Source of the DNA: Clostridiales bacterium
GTDB taxonomy: Bacteria; Bacillota; Clostridia; Christensenellales; Aristaeellaceae
Length of the DNA stretch: 6,674 nucleotides
Reading direction: 5' to 3'
Assembly: GCA_012522875.1 (NCBI GenBank)
Contig: JAAYJP010000172.1
Coordinates: 1-6,674, forward strand
The notes beneath the pieces were generated by a model. It was given only the letters and a program-made list of their open reading frames with translations, was not told the origin of the DNA and did no database searches. The position numbers were made by a program, and so were the translations under genes. Positions 1 to 6,242 of the stretch are shown here, in pieces. Each line of letters opens with the position of its first letter. The first letter of the stretch is position 1.

Positions 1-101
1 ATCTCTGACACCCAAACCAGATAAGGATCCTCCACCCCCCTGAAGGGAAAGTCCCGCCTGTTCCGGTCATACCAATCCAGAAGTGCTTTCGTAATGCCCA
101 T
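1..101 (-). CDS. mutY: A/G-specific adenine glycosylase MutY, N-terminal part (cut by window edge)
   Basis: Reading the minus strand from an ATG at 101 gives 33 codons with no stop before the window ends. The peptide carries LLDWYDRNRRDFPFR (residues 7-21), then DPYLVWVSE (residues 25-33). This matches the start of MutY proteins, where the usual form is DWY...RDLPWR...DPY.IWVSE followed by [IV]MLQQT; the last two bases (AT) fit Ile or Met next. Known for the family: MutY removes adenine mispaired with 8-oxoguanine in base excision repair, and E33 here aligns with the catalytic Glu37 of E. coli MutY. Phe20 sits where E. coli has Trp24. The start is supported by GGGGAGG at 107-113 on the minus strand, 5 bases before the ATG. 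The gene is divergent from groESL. The iron-sulfur and C-terminal domains lie outside the window, so completeness cannot be judged. The call rests on a short but diagnostic stretch. Confidence 0.85.
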   Translation of the reverse strand, partial: MGITKALLDWYDRNRRDFPFRGVEDPYLVWVSE

Positions 102-123
102 GCCATCCTCCCCATGCCCGGTA

Positions 124-132
124 ATTATAGCA
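124..132 (-). promoter_or_regulatory. Probable extended -10 promoter of mutY
   Basis: The minus strand reads TGCTATAAT, a perfect -10 hexamer (positions 129 to 124) preceded by the TGn of an extended -10. No recognisable -35 hexamer lies 16-18 bases upstream (GGAGGC there), which is tolerated in extended -10 promoters. A start near 117 would give a leader of about 16 bases that just includes the Shine-Dalgarno site at 107-113. Inferred from sequence only. Confidence 0.55.
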
Positions 133-174
133 TATCCCAAAGATCAGCCTCCACACGGGTATAATGACTAGGGT

Positions 175-199
175 TGAGGTGCGCAAAAAACACGCCTCA
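175..199. repeat. Short inverted repeat in the mutY-groES divergent region
   Basis: TGAGGTG at 175-181 can pair with CGCCTCA at 193-199 (7 pairs including one G-T), around a loop rich in A. No T tract follows on either strand, so it does not look like a terminator. It lies upstream of the groESL promoter and could be a protein-binding site or chance. The rest of 133-231 shows nothing else I can name. Confidence 0.25.
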
Positions 200-231
200 G
201 CACAACAGTGAGAATTTTTGTGAAAAAGGGC

Positions 232-260
232 TTGCAAGTTGGAAGAAGTTGGGGTATATT
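232..260 (+). promoter_or_regulatory. groESL promoter (sigma-A type)
   Basis: TTGCAA at 232-237 and TATATT at 255-260 are separated by 17 bases, a good match to the housekeeping -35/-10 pattern. Transcription would start near 267, which places the CIRCE operator at the very beginning of the leader. This arrangement is standard for HrcA-controlled groESL operons, where the vegetative sigma factor is used and heat induction comes from loss of repression. Confidence 0.85.
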
Positions 261-270
261 ATCAGCAGGT

Positions 271-297
271 TTAGCACTCACCCTGCGAGAGTGCTAA
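271..297. promoter_or_regulatory. CIRCE operator (HrcA binding site)
   Basis: TTAGCACTC (271-279), a 9-base spacer, then GAGTGCTAA (289-297): a perfect match to the CIRCE consensus with no mismatch in either arm. The HrcA repressor binds this element; GroEL is known to keep HrcA active, so misfolded protein that titrates GroEL induces the operon. The hrcA gene is not in the window. Confidence 0.98.
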
Positions 298-327
298 CAA
301 TACCAAGAATCTATTGAGGAGGATACT

Positions 328-612
328 ATGAACGTAAAACCCTTGGGTGACCGTGTAGTCATCAAGAATGTGGAGTCGGAAGAGACCACCAAAAGCGGCA
401 TTATTCTAACCGGCGCCGCCAAGGAAAAACCCCAGATGGCAGAGGTCATCTCCGTGGGACCAGGCGGGAATGTGGATGGCAAGGAAATCACCATGCACGT
501 CAAGGCCGGTGAAAGGGTCATCTACTCCAAGTACGCGGGCACTGAGGTCAAGATCGACGGGCAGGAACTCATCATTGTGCGCCAGTCCGACATCCTGGCC
601 ATCGTAGAATAA
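328..612 (+). CDS. groES: Co-chaperonin GroES (Hsp10)
   Basis: A 94-residue protein, the normal GroES length, that forms the heptameric lid of the cytoplasmic GroEL folding chamber. It begins MNVKPLGDRVVIK, as GroES proteins do. The mobile loop covers about residues 16-34 and contains the GroEL-contacting hydrophobic triplet Ile25-Ile26-Leu27. The VGPGG stretch (about 43-47) and the ending RQSDILAIVE are also typical, and the overall sequence resembles clostridial GroES. GAGGAGG at 316-322, 5 bases before the ATG, is a near-ideal ribosome site and fixes the start. It is the first gene of a two-gene operon with groEL, which begins 33 bases after its stop, and it should be under HrcA/CIRCE control from the promoter at 232-260. 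Nothing unusual is seen. Confidence 0.98.
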   Translation: MNVKPLGDRVVIKNVESEETTKSGIILTGAAKEKPQMAEVISVGPGGNVDGKEITMHVKAGERVIYSKYAGTEVKIDGQELIIVRQSDILAIVE

Positions 613-645
613 GCGAAATATCATCATTTGAAGGAGAGATAAATA

Positions 646-2274
646 ATGGCAAAGCAAATTAAATTTGGCGATGACGCGCGCCATGCCCTGGAAAGGGGCC
701 TGAACACCCTGGCGGATACCGTCAAGATCACCCTGGGCCCCAAGGGCCGCAACGTGGTGCTGGACAAGAAGTACGGCGCTCCCACCATCACCAACGACGG
801 CGTCACCATCGCCAAGGAAATTGAACTGGACGATCCCTTTGAGAACATGGGCGCCCAGCTCATCAAGGAAGTTGCCACCAAGACCAACGATGTTGCCGGC
901 GACGGCACCACCACCGCCACCCTCCTGGCCCAGGCTATCGTGCGGGAAGGTCTCAAGAATCTGGCAGCCGGCGCCAACCCCATGGGGCTTAAGCGCGGCA
1001 TTGAAAAGGCGACAAACGCGGCCGTTGACGCCCTTCGGGACATGTCCAGCCCAATCACCAACAAAAACGCCATCGCACAGGTTGCTTCCATTTCCGCGGG
1101 CGACGAGGAAGTGGGCCAGCTGATCTCTGACGCCATGGATATCGTTGGCAAGGACGGCGTCATCACGGTTGAAGAGTCCAAGACCATGAAAACGGAACTC
1201 AACACGGTTGAGGGCATGCAGTTTGACCGCGGTTACGCCTCTGCCTATATGGTGACTGACACCGACAAGATGGAAGCGGTGCTGGAAGATCCGCTGATCC
1301 TGATCACCGACAAGAAGATCAGCAACATCCAGGAAATTCTCCCTGTACTGGAGCAGGTGGTACAGGCCGGCAAGAAAATGCTCATCATCGCCGAGGATGT
1401 GGAGGGCGAAGCCCTGGCCACCCTGGTGGTCAACAAGCTGCGTGGCACCTTCACCTGCGTTGCCGTCAAGGCTCCTGGCTTTGGTGACCGCCGCAAGGAA
1501 ATGCTCCGGGACATCGCCATCCTGACAGGCGGCCAGGTCATTTCTGAGGAACTGGGGCTGGAACTGAAGGAAACCAGCATCGACATGCTGGGCAGCGCCC
1601 GCACTGTGAAGGTGGACAAGGAAAACACCACCATCGTGGACGGTGCCGGCTCCAAGGAAGAAATCCAGAACCGTGTTCAGAACATCAAGACCCAGATTGA
1701 AGACACCACCAGCGATTATGACCGGGAGAAACTTCAGGAGCGCCTGGCCAAACTGGCCGGCGGCGTGGCCGTCATCCAGGTGGGCGCGGCAACTGAGGTT
1801 GAGATGAAAGAGCGCAAGATGCGCATCGAAGACGCCCTGGCAGCCACCCGCGCAGCGGTGGAGGAGGGTATTATTCCGGGCGGCGGCGTGGCCCTGTACA
1901 ACGCTTCCGGCAAAGTCCATGCGCTGCTTGAAAAAATGTCAGGCGACGAGAAGACCGGCGTCTCCATCATCCTGCGCGCCATCGAAGAGCCGATTCGCCA
2001 GATCGCCATCAACGGCGGCGTGGATGGCTCTGTGGTGATTGACGGCATCCACCGCAGTGAAAAGACCGGCTACGGCTATGACGTCCAGAAGGGTGACTAC
2101 ACCGACATGATCGAGCGCGGCATCATCGACCCCACCAAGGTCGCCCGCAGCGCCCTGCAGAACGCGGCCTCCATCGCCGCCATGGTGCTCACCACCGAAT
2201 CCCTGGTGACCGACATTCCGGCGCCCGAGCCCGCGGCTCCGGCCGGCGGCGGCGGAATGGGCGGGATGTACTAA
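646..2274 (+). CDS. groEL: Chaperonin GroEL (Hsp60)
   Basis: A 542-residue ATP-driven chaperonin that folds proteins in a 14-mer with GroES in the cytoplasm. Equatorial-domain ATP site: LGPKG at 30-34, Asp51, GDGTTTAT at 85-92 (Asp86 corresponds to E. coli Asp87), and Asp396 in RIEDAL, matching the catalytic Asp398 of E. coli. The chaperonin signature AAVEEGIIPGGG is at 403-414. Apical residues that bind substrate and GroES are present: Tyr197, Tyr201, Leu232, Leu235, Leu257, Val261, Val262; Met202 replaces E. coli Phe204. The C-terminal tail is Gly/Met-rich and ends GGMGGMY, typical of Bacillota. AAGGAGA at 631-637 sits 8 bases before the ATG. It is co-transcribed with groES and followed by a strong terminator. 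All key residues are intact and length is normal, so this is a functional housekeeping copy. Confidence 0.99.
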   Translation: MAKQIKFGDDARHALERGLNTLADTVKITLGPKGRNVVLDKKYGAPTITNDGVTIAKEIELDDPFENMGAQLIKEVATKTNDVAGDGTTTATLLAQAIVREGLKNLAAGANPMGLKRGIEKATNAAVDALRDMSSPITNKNAIAQVASISAGDEEVGQLISDAMDIVGKDGVITVEESKTMKTELNTVEGMQFDRGYASAYMVTDTDKMEAVLEDPLILITDKKISNIQEILPVLEQVVQAGKKMLIIAEDVEGEALATLVVNKLRGTFTCVAVKAPGFGDRRKEMLRDIAILTGGQVISEELGLELKETSIDMLGSARTVKVDKENTTIVDGAGSKEEIQNRVQNIKTQIEDTTSDYDREKLQERLAKLAGGVAVIQVGAATEVEMKERKMRIEDALAATRAAVEEGIIPGGGVALYNASGKVHALLEKMSGDEKTGVSIILRAIEEPIRQIAINGGVDGSVVIDGIHRSEKTGYGYDVQKGDYTDMIERGIIDPTKVARSALQNAASIAAMVLTTESLVTDIPAPEPAAPAGGGGMGGMY

Positions 2275-2329
2275 GCTCGGAAAACCAATATCCGCAAGGG
2301 GGCCAGACGACCTCTTGTAAGACCTTAGA

Positions 2330-2359
2330 AAAATCCCAGCCATACGCGGCTGGGATTTT
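2330..2359. terminator. Bidirectional intrinsic terminator between groEL and the convergent sugar operon
   Basis: AAAATCCCAGCC (2330-2341) pairs perfectly with GGCTGGGATTTT (2348-2359) across a 6-base loop, giving a 12-bp stem. On the plus strand the stem ends in TTTT, 55 bases past the groEL stop. On the minus strand the tract is five T (2333-2329). It can therefore stop groESL transcripts and also serve the minus-strand operon ending at 2471. Confidence 0.85.
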
Positions 2360-2373
2360 GTCTGGGGTCTGAA

Positions 2374-2407
2374 GCGGGGAACTCCTGATGAAAAATAAAT
2401 TCCCCGC
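2374..2407. repeat. Inverted repeat downstream of the deacetylase gene
   Basis: GCGGGGAA (2374-2381) and TTCCCCGC (2400-2407) form a perfect 8-bp stem with an 18-base loop. It lies between the bidirectional terminator and the end of the minus-strand operon. No T tract adjoins either arm, so on its own it is not a convincing terminator; it may protect the 3' end of the operon message or assist termination. The rest of 2275-2470 shows no gene. Confidence 0.5.
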
Positions 2408-2470
2408 ATCTATCCGGAAACAGTATTCAAAATGCCTTCGCAAAGATTAGGTTTTGAGAGCCCCAAGATT

Positions 2471-3136
2471 TTATTTTTTCAGAAGCCCGGCGACCTTGTC
2501 CATCATGAGCACCTGTTCCAAATACAGGCCCTCGGCATAGGGAACCCCTGCCATGCGGCCAAGGCTCTGGCTATAGTCCAGTGCGAACCCTGTCACTTTC
2601 TGGGAGAGGTGGGCGTCACAGGCCTTACTTTTTTCCCCAATCACGTCGCTGATATCAAACATCAGCTGCGGGCGCTGAGGATTGGTGCGCAAATCCGCGC
2701 TGAAATAGAGGATTGCATCATAATGCCATTCACTGCCGTCCCTGGCATATTTTTTAAGCTGAGCCGCAAACGCCGCCGCCTGGGTAATCTTGCTTGCTGC
2801 CACATGATCCGGATGATAATCCGCCTGATGCAGCGTAAAAATCAGCTGGGGAGCCGCCTTTCGCAGATGAGGAATCAAAGCCTGTACCGTCTCCTGACAA
2901 AATGCCAATGCCGCGTCAGGATAATCCAGCTGCACAAAGTAATCCAGCCCCAGGCGTATGGCCCCCTCCACAGCTTCTTTACCCCGTTCCTCCGGCCCTG
3001 CATAGCCGCTGGCAGCACCATCCGTCAGGATAACGAGCCCAGTTTTCAGGCCCTCACGCTTGGCCTTGATGAAGATGCCGCCGGCACACACCTCCAAGTC
3101 ATCAGGGTGTGCGCATACCGCCAACAGATCAATCAT
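2471..3136 (-). CDS. PIG-L/LmbE-family N-deacetylase (BshB1-like), last gene of sugar importer operon
   Basis: A 221-residue zinc-dependent deacetylase of the PIG-L/LmbE family, which removes the acetyl group from N-acetylglucosaminyl compounds. AHPDD at 9-13 provides zinc ligands His10 and Asp13 and general base Asp12. YHPDH at 107-111 provides His108 and third zinc ligand His111, by analogy with MshB His144/His147. The middle (AASKITQAAAF, 113-123) and the end (GRMAGVPYAEGLYLEQV, 193-209) resemble bacillithiol deacetylase BshB1, which is of similar size. There is no signal peptide or membrane segment, so it acts in the cytoplasm. AGGGAGA at 3141-3147 supports the ATG at 3136, 15 bases after the preceding permease stop. 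Its operon position suggests deacetylation of an imported N-acetyl sugar. A role in bacillithiol-type thiol synthesis is the main alternative, but no other bsh gene is nearby. Family is clear; substrate is not. Confidence 0.9.
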   Translation of the reverse strand: MIDLLAVCAHPDDLEVCAGGIFIKAKREGLKTGLVILTDGAASGYAGPEERGKEAVEGAIRLGLDYFVQLDYPDAALAFCQETVQALIPHLRKAAPQLIFTLHQADYHPDHVAASKITQAAAFAAQLKKYARDGSEWHYDAILYFSADLRTNPQRPQLMFDISDVIGEKSKACDAHLSQKVTGFALDYSQSLGRMAGVPYAEGLYLEQVLMMDKVAGLLKK

Positions 3137-3151
3137 AATCTCTCCCTAATA

Positions 3152-3985
3152 TCACTTGATACCAGTCAGGGCGATACCCTCAATGAAATGCTTCTGGAAC
3201 ACTAAAAACAGCACAATCATAGGCCATATCGCCAGCGCGCTGCCCGCCATCACCTGGGGATAAATGGTGGTATGCTCGCCAATGAGCATGGCGAGCCCGG
3301 CTGACAAGGTCATCTTGTCCATGGCATTGTTGACAATCAGGGGCCACATCAGGTCCTTGAAGGAGGCAAGCGCTGTGAGGATGGCCAGGGACACCAGCGC
3401 CGGCTTCACCAGCGGCAGCAGAATCCGGGCATAGATACCAAAGTATCCGCTGCCGTCAATCATCGCCGCCTCATCCAGGCTCCGGGGCAGCCCCTGGAAA
3501 AACTGACGCAGCATAAAGGTGCCAAAAGCGCTGAAAATTTTGGGCAGCCACAGCGCTGTTATGGTATCGCTCAGCCTGAGTTTCACCATGATGTCATAGT
3601 GAGGCACCAGAAATATCTGTCCTGGCACCATCAGCAGCGCCAGGCATAGTGTGAAAAGGAACTCCTTGGCCGGGAAATTTAACCGTGCAAAGGCATAGCC
3701 CGCCATGGAGCATACAATCAACTGCCCCAGCACTGTCATACCCATCATGGTGAAGGTATTCAAATAAAACAAGTGAAAAGGAAATTTTCCCAGCACGATG
3801 CGGTAGTTCTCCAGCTGCCAGGCTTCCGGCAATATGGCCGGGGGCATGCGCACACTTTCCTCAAACGTTTTAAACGAGGTCAACAGCATCCACACAAAGG
3901 GTGCAAGCGTAACAAAAGACAGAATAATCAGCGCCAGGTGGGTGGGCCAGGTTCGCCCAGCGGCTGGTTTCCTCTTACTCATCAT
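3152..3985 (-). CDS. Carbohydrate ABC transporter permease, MalG/UgpE type
   Basis: A 277-residue inner-membrane subunit of a type I sugar importer. About six hydrophobic segments are visible (near 16-38, 76-100, 109-130, 142-163, 196-218, 247-267). The cytoplasmic EAA loop that docks to the ATPase is at 172-191, with Glu172-Ala-Ala, Asp177-Gly178 and the ending ILLP. The C-terminus FIEGIALTGIK is typical of the MalG-like half. It pairs with the upstream MalF-type permease, whose stop codon lies inside this gene: the two overlap by 11 bases (3975-3985), which suggests translational coupling. AGGTGG at 3993-3998 is 7 bases before the first ATG (3985). A second ATG follows at 3982 but is less well spaced. 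The substrate cannot be read from the sequence beyond 'sugar or sugar-like'. Confidence 0.95.
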   Translation of the reverse strand: MMSKRKPAAGRTWPTHLALIILSFVTLAPFVWMLLTSFKTFEESVRMPPAILPEAWQLENYRIVLGKFPFHLFYLNTFTMMGMTVLGQLIVCSMAGYAFARLNFPAKEFLFTLCLALLMVPGQIFLVPHYDIMVKLRLSDTITALWLPKIFSAFGTFMLRQFFQGLPRSLDEAAMIDGSGYFGIYARILLPLVKPALVSLAILTALASFKDLMWPLIVNNAMDKMTLSAGLAMLIGEHTTIYPQVMAGSALAIWPMIVLFLVFQKHFIEGIALTGIK

Positions 3986-4880
3986 AATGCACCCACCTTT
4001 TCTGAAACCACAGCTGGGCCAATGTCACCAACAATATCAGCACAAATAGCGCCACCGCAATCGCCGCTCCATAGCCCTTTTGAAACTTCATAAAAGCTTC
4101 CTCAAAAAAGTAAGTAGCCAAAGAGCGGGATGCCGAGGTACCGCTTGAGTACTGGGGAATGATCAGATAGATGATATCAAAGATCTGAAAGACATTGATG
4201 ATGGAGGTGACCATCACAAAAAAGATGGAGGGCGAAAGCAGCGGCAGGGTAATGTAACGGAACTGCTTCAGGCTGCCTGCCCCATCTATCCGCGCAGCCT
4301 CATAATAGCTGCGCGATATACCCTGAAGCCCGGCCAACAGCACAATCACCTGATAGGACACACCGCCCCAGACAAACACCATGGACACCGCAAACAACAC
4401 CACCTTGGGGTCTGAGAGCCAGGCGACCGAACTACTGATCCCCAGGGCATTCAGCCCCGCGTTAATCAGACCAAACTCATAATTCAGCAACCATTTCCAC
4501 ATGAGCGCGATGGCAGCGGGCAGCGTCACCGCCGGCAAGAACGCCAGGGTACGATAGACGCCTGTGCCCCTGATGCCAGTGTTTAAAAGCACCGCTGCCA
4601 ACACAGAAAATGTCACCACCAGCGGCACGCAAATCAGAACATACATCAGGGTGTTTTGCAGTGACTGGTAAAAATACGGCGCTTTAAACAGCTTCACATA
4701 GTTGGCCAGGCCCACAAAATCAGGCACGCCAAAGCTGCTTTTATTGGTAAGGCTATCATAGATATTCTGCCCAAAAGCAAAGATATAAAAAACAGCCAGC
4801 CCTATAAACAGCGGGGCTATCATGGCATAGCCCGCCAGGGTCTCTCCCCGCCTGTTGCGCTTATCATGACGTATACGCAC
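3975..4880 (-). CDS. Carbohydrate ABC transporter permease, MalF/UgpA type
   Basis: A membrane subunit of the same importer, 301 residues from the start chosen here. After a basic N-terminus (RIRHDKRNRR) come six hydrophobic segments near 14-38, 76-99, 109-131, 160-186, 218-240 and 272-292. The EAA loop is at 194-213: Glu194-Ala-Ala, Asp199-Gly200, and the ending ITLP. I chose the GTG at 4880 because AGAGGA (4887-4892) lies 6 bases upstream. A GTG at 4904 in the same frame would add 8 residues (309 in total), but it has no Shine-Dalgarno site and sits at the foot of the stem-loop at 4905-4936. It is the second gene of the operon and overlaps the next permease by 11 bases. The start is uncertain by these 24 bases; the family is not in doubt. 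Confidence 0.94.
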   Translation of the reverse strand: MRIRHDKRNRRGETLAGYAMIAPLFIGLAVFYIFAFGQNIYDSLTNKSSFGVPDFVGLANYVKLFKAPYFYQSLQNTLMYVLICVPLVVTFSVLAAVLLNTGIRGTGVYRTLAFLPAVTLPAAIALMWKWLLNYEFGLINAGLNALGISSSVAWLSDPKVVLFAVSMVFVWGGVSYQVIVLLAGLQGISRSYYEAARIDGAGSLKQFRYITLPLLSPSIFFVMVTSIINVFQIFDIIYLIIPQYSSGTSASRSLATYFFEEAFMKFQKGYGAAIAVALFVLILLVTLAQLWFQKRWVHYDE

Positions 4881-4886
4881 GGTTAT

Positions 4887-4892
4887 TCCTCT
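4887..4892 (-). promoter_or_regulatory. Ribosome binding site deciding the permease start
   Basis: AGAGGA on the minus strand, with a 6-base spacer (ATAACC) to the GTG at 4880. The alternative GTG at 4904 is preceded by pyrimidine-rich CTCCCTTCCC, which is the stem-loop arm. This favours the downstream start. Confidence 0.6.
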
Positions 4893-4904
4893 GGCCTTTA
4901 TCAC

Positions 4905-4936
4905 GGGAAGGGAGCCAAATAATTGGCCCCCTTCCC
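4905..4936 (-). promoter_or_regulatory. Intercistronic stem-loop between binding-protein and permease genes
   Basis: GGGAAGGG (4905-4912) pairs with CCCTTCCC (4929-4936). After one A-C mismatch (on the plus strand), GCCAA (4914-4918) pairs with TTGGC (4923-4927) around a 4-base loop. The stem can be extended outward by CAC/GTG past a 1-base bulge. In the transcript (minus strand) it follows the binding-protein stop by 13 bases and is not followed by a U tract, so it is not a full intrinsic terminator. Such structures between binding-protein and permease genes are known (for example malE-malF) to leave more stable binding-protein mRNA than permease mRNA. That role here is inferred. Confidence 0.7.
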
Positions 4937-4949
4937 TGTGCCATCATTT

Positions 4950-6191
4950 TTATTGCTCTGAATCCAGGATGGGCTGCATCTGCTCCTGAATCATCTTGCA
5001 GCCATCCTCAGGCGACATACTGCCCGAGAGTATCTGGCTGGACACATCCATCACCACCGGCAGCCACTCGGCCACCTTCTGGCTGGTGGGGAAGAAGTAG
5101 CCGGTTTCCGCCACCTTGAAGAAGACTGAGGCATCCAAATTTTTAAAGTTGGGGGCATAGTACTGCTGGGCAGAGATAAGGGCGGGCATATCAATCTTGC
5201 CTTCAGCCTGCATCTTGTTGGATTCCTCTCCCGCCAGGTATTTGATCAGCTTCCAAGCCGCTTCCTTGTCCTGGGCATTGGCATTCATGGCAAAGCCCAA
5301 GCCTCCCAGCACGGATATGTTGCTGGCATCCATTTTGGGCATGGGAATCAGGCCGATGTCCTTGGCAAAGGAAGCCTCGTCAAGCAGCATGGCTTTCCAG
5401 GAGCCCATGAACAGGATAGCTGCCTTCTGGGACAGGAAGAGATCCGTGCCCTTGGTGTCAGAAAGTACCTTGTAGTCCGGCATCACACCGTCATCCATCA
5501 GTGTTAATACTTTTTTGTAGGAATTGACGGTGCCTTCCTGATCAAAGCCAGCCTTAGACCGATCCTCGCTGATGATAAAGCCGCCATCCTGGGGGATGAA
5601 GTTGAAGTAGGAGGGCTGGGGATCCAGCTCCATCACGATGGGATATTCGCCATCGGCCGCTTTTTCTTTCAGCTGCTTGGCAAGCGCTACCATGTCATCC
5701 CAAGTCCAGCCGTCTTTTGGCTGCTCAACACCGTATTTGTCAAAGATCGCTTTATTGAAGAACACCTGTACGGTGTCCATGCCCTTGGGCAGCGCATAGG
5801 TGGTGCCATCAATTTTGTAAGCATCCCTGACCACTGCCACATAGGCATCCATGTCAAGGGCGTCTTTTTCGATGTAGGCATCCAGGGGCTCCAGTACCTT
5901 GGCAGCCACATACTTGGGCAGGTAAGTGTTCATCCAGAACACATCCGCAGCCTTCTCTGCGCCCATGGCGGCATCAAGCTTGGTCCAGTACTGGCTCCAG
6001 GGCGTCAGCTGTACTTCCACGGCAATGCCCGGGTTCTCTTCCTGGAACTTGGCGATAATCTCGTCAAACACAGGCTTTTGATTCTCATCCCACAGGGCAA
6101 AGGTTACAGTGGTCTTCTCCGCGGCCAATGCGGGCAAAGCAAATGCCATCACCAGCACTGTAGCCAGAAGCAGGGTTACAAATCGTTTCAT
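4950..6191 (-). CDS. Extracellular sugar-binding protein of ABC importer (family 1, MalE-like)
   Basis: A 413-residue solute-binding protein that captures the substrate outside the membrane and delivers it to the two permeases encoded next. Residues 1-23 form a classic signal peptide: MKR, a hydrophobic core, then ALPALA with type I cleavage after Ala23 or Ala24. There is no cysteine in this region, hence no lipobox. The mature part has family 1 marks: FALWDENQ near 31-38, DGTTYALPKGMDTVQVFFNK at 128-147, WTWDD at 162-166, and FLSQKAAILFMGSW at 252-265. Aromatic residues (Trp34, Trp65, Trp69, Trp86, Trp265) are plentiful, as is common in sugar pockets. I chose ATG 6191 because AGGAGGG (6198-6204) lies 6 bases upstream; an in-frame ATG at 6209 would add MTGGKF but overlaps that site. 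It is the first gene of the operon. The sugar is unknown. Confidence 0.94.
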   Translation of the reverse strand: MKRFVTLLLATVLVMAFALPALAAEKTTVTFALWDENQKPVFDEIIAKFQEENPGIAVEVQLTPWSQYWTKLDAAMGAEKAADVFWMNTYLPKYVAAKVLEPLDAYIEKDALDMDAYVAVVRDAYKIDGTTYALPKGMDTVQVFFNKAIFDKYGVEQPKDGWTWDDMVALAKQLKEKAADGEYPIVMELDPQPSYFNFIPQDGGFIISEDRSKAGFDQEGTVNSYKKVLTLMDDGVMPDYKVLSDTKGTDLFLSQKAAILFMGSWKAMLLDEASFAKDIGLIPMPKMDASNISVLGGLGFAMNANAQDKEAAWKLIKYLAGEESNKMQAEGKIDMPALISAQQYYAPNFKNLDASVFFKVAETGYFFPTSQKVAEWLPVVMDVSSQILSGSMSPEDGCKMIQEQMQPILDSEQ

Positions 6192-6197
6192 AAATTT

Positions 6198-6204
6198 CCC
6201 TCCT
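6198..6204 (-). promoter_or_regulatory. Ribosome binding site of the binding-protein gene
   Basis: AGGAGGG on the minus strand with a 6-base spacer (AAATTT) to the ATG at 6191. It is among the strongest sites in the window, fitting a highly made binding protein, and it rules against the upstream in-frame ATG at 6209. Confidence 0.85.
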
Positions 6205-6218
6205 GTCATTATTTTGTT

Positions 6219-6237
6219 TTTCCTGACGGTTTCCTGA
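6219..6237 (-). repeat. Direct repeat at the expected transcription start of the sugar operon
   Basis: TCAGGAAA occurs twice on the minus strand (6230-6237 and 6219-6226) with an 11-base period, one DNA helical turn. The predicted transcription start (about 6236) falls in the first copy. The position suits an operator for a regulator binding one DNA face, but an 8-base repeat can also arise by chance. Confidence 0.3.
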
Positions 6238-6242
6238 TTTTC

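Noticed and set aside
175..222. Terminator-like repeats upstream of the groESL promoter
   Set aside because: The stem at 175-199 has no following T tract, and the CACAA/TTGTG pair at 201-222 is too short and loosely spaced to call.
406..1920. A 504-codon open frame on the minus strand opposite groES and groEL
   Set aside because: It lies wholly antisense to two unmistakable genes, and its His/Gly/Ala-rich translation resembles no protein family. It is a by-product of GC-rich codon use in groEL.
2432..3205. A 257-codon open frame on the plus strand across the deacetylase gene
   Set aside because: The opposite strand encodes an intact PIG-L deacetylase with all catalytic residues. The plus-strand frame has no ribosome site and no recognisable protein.
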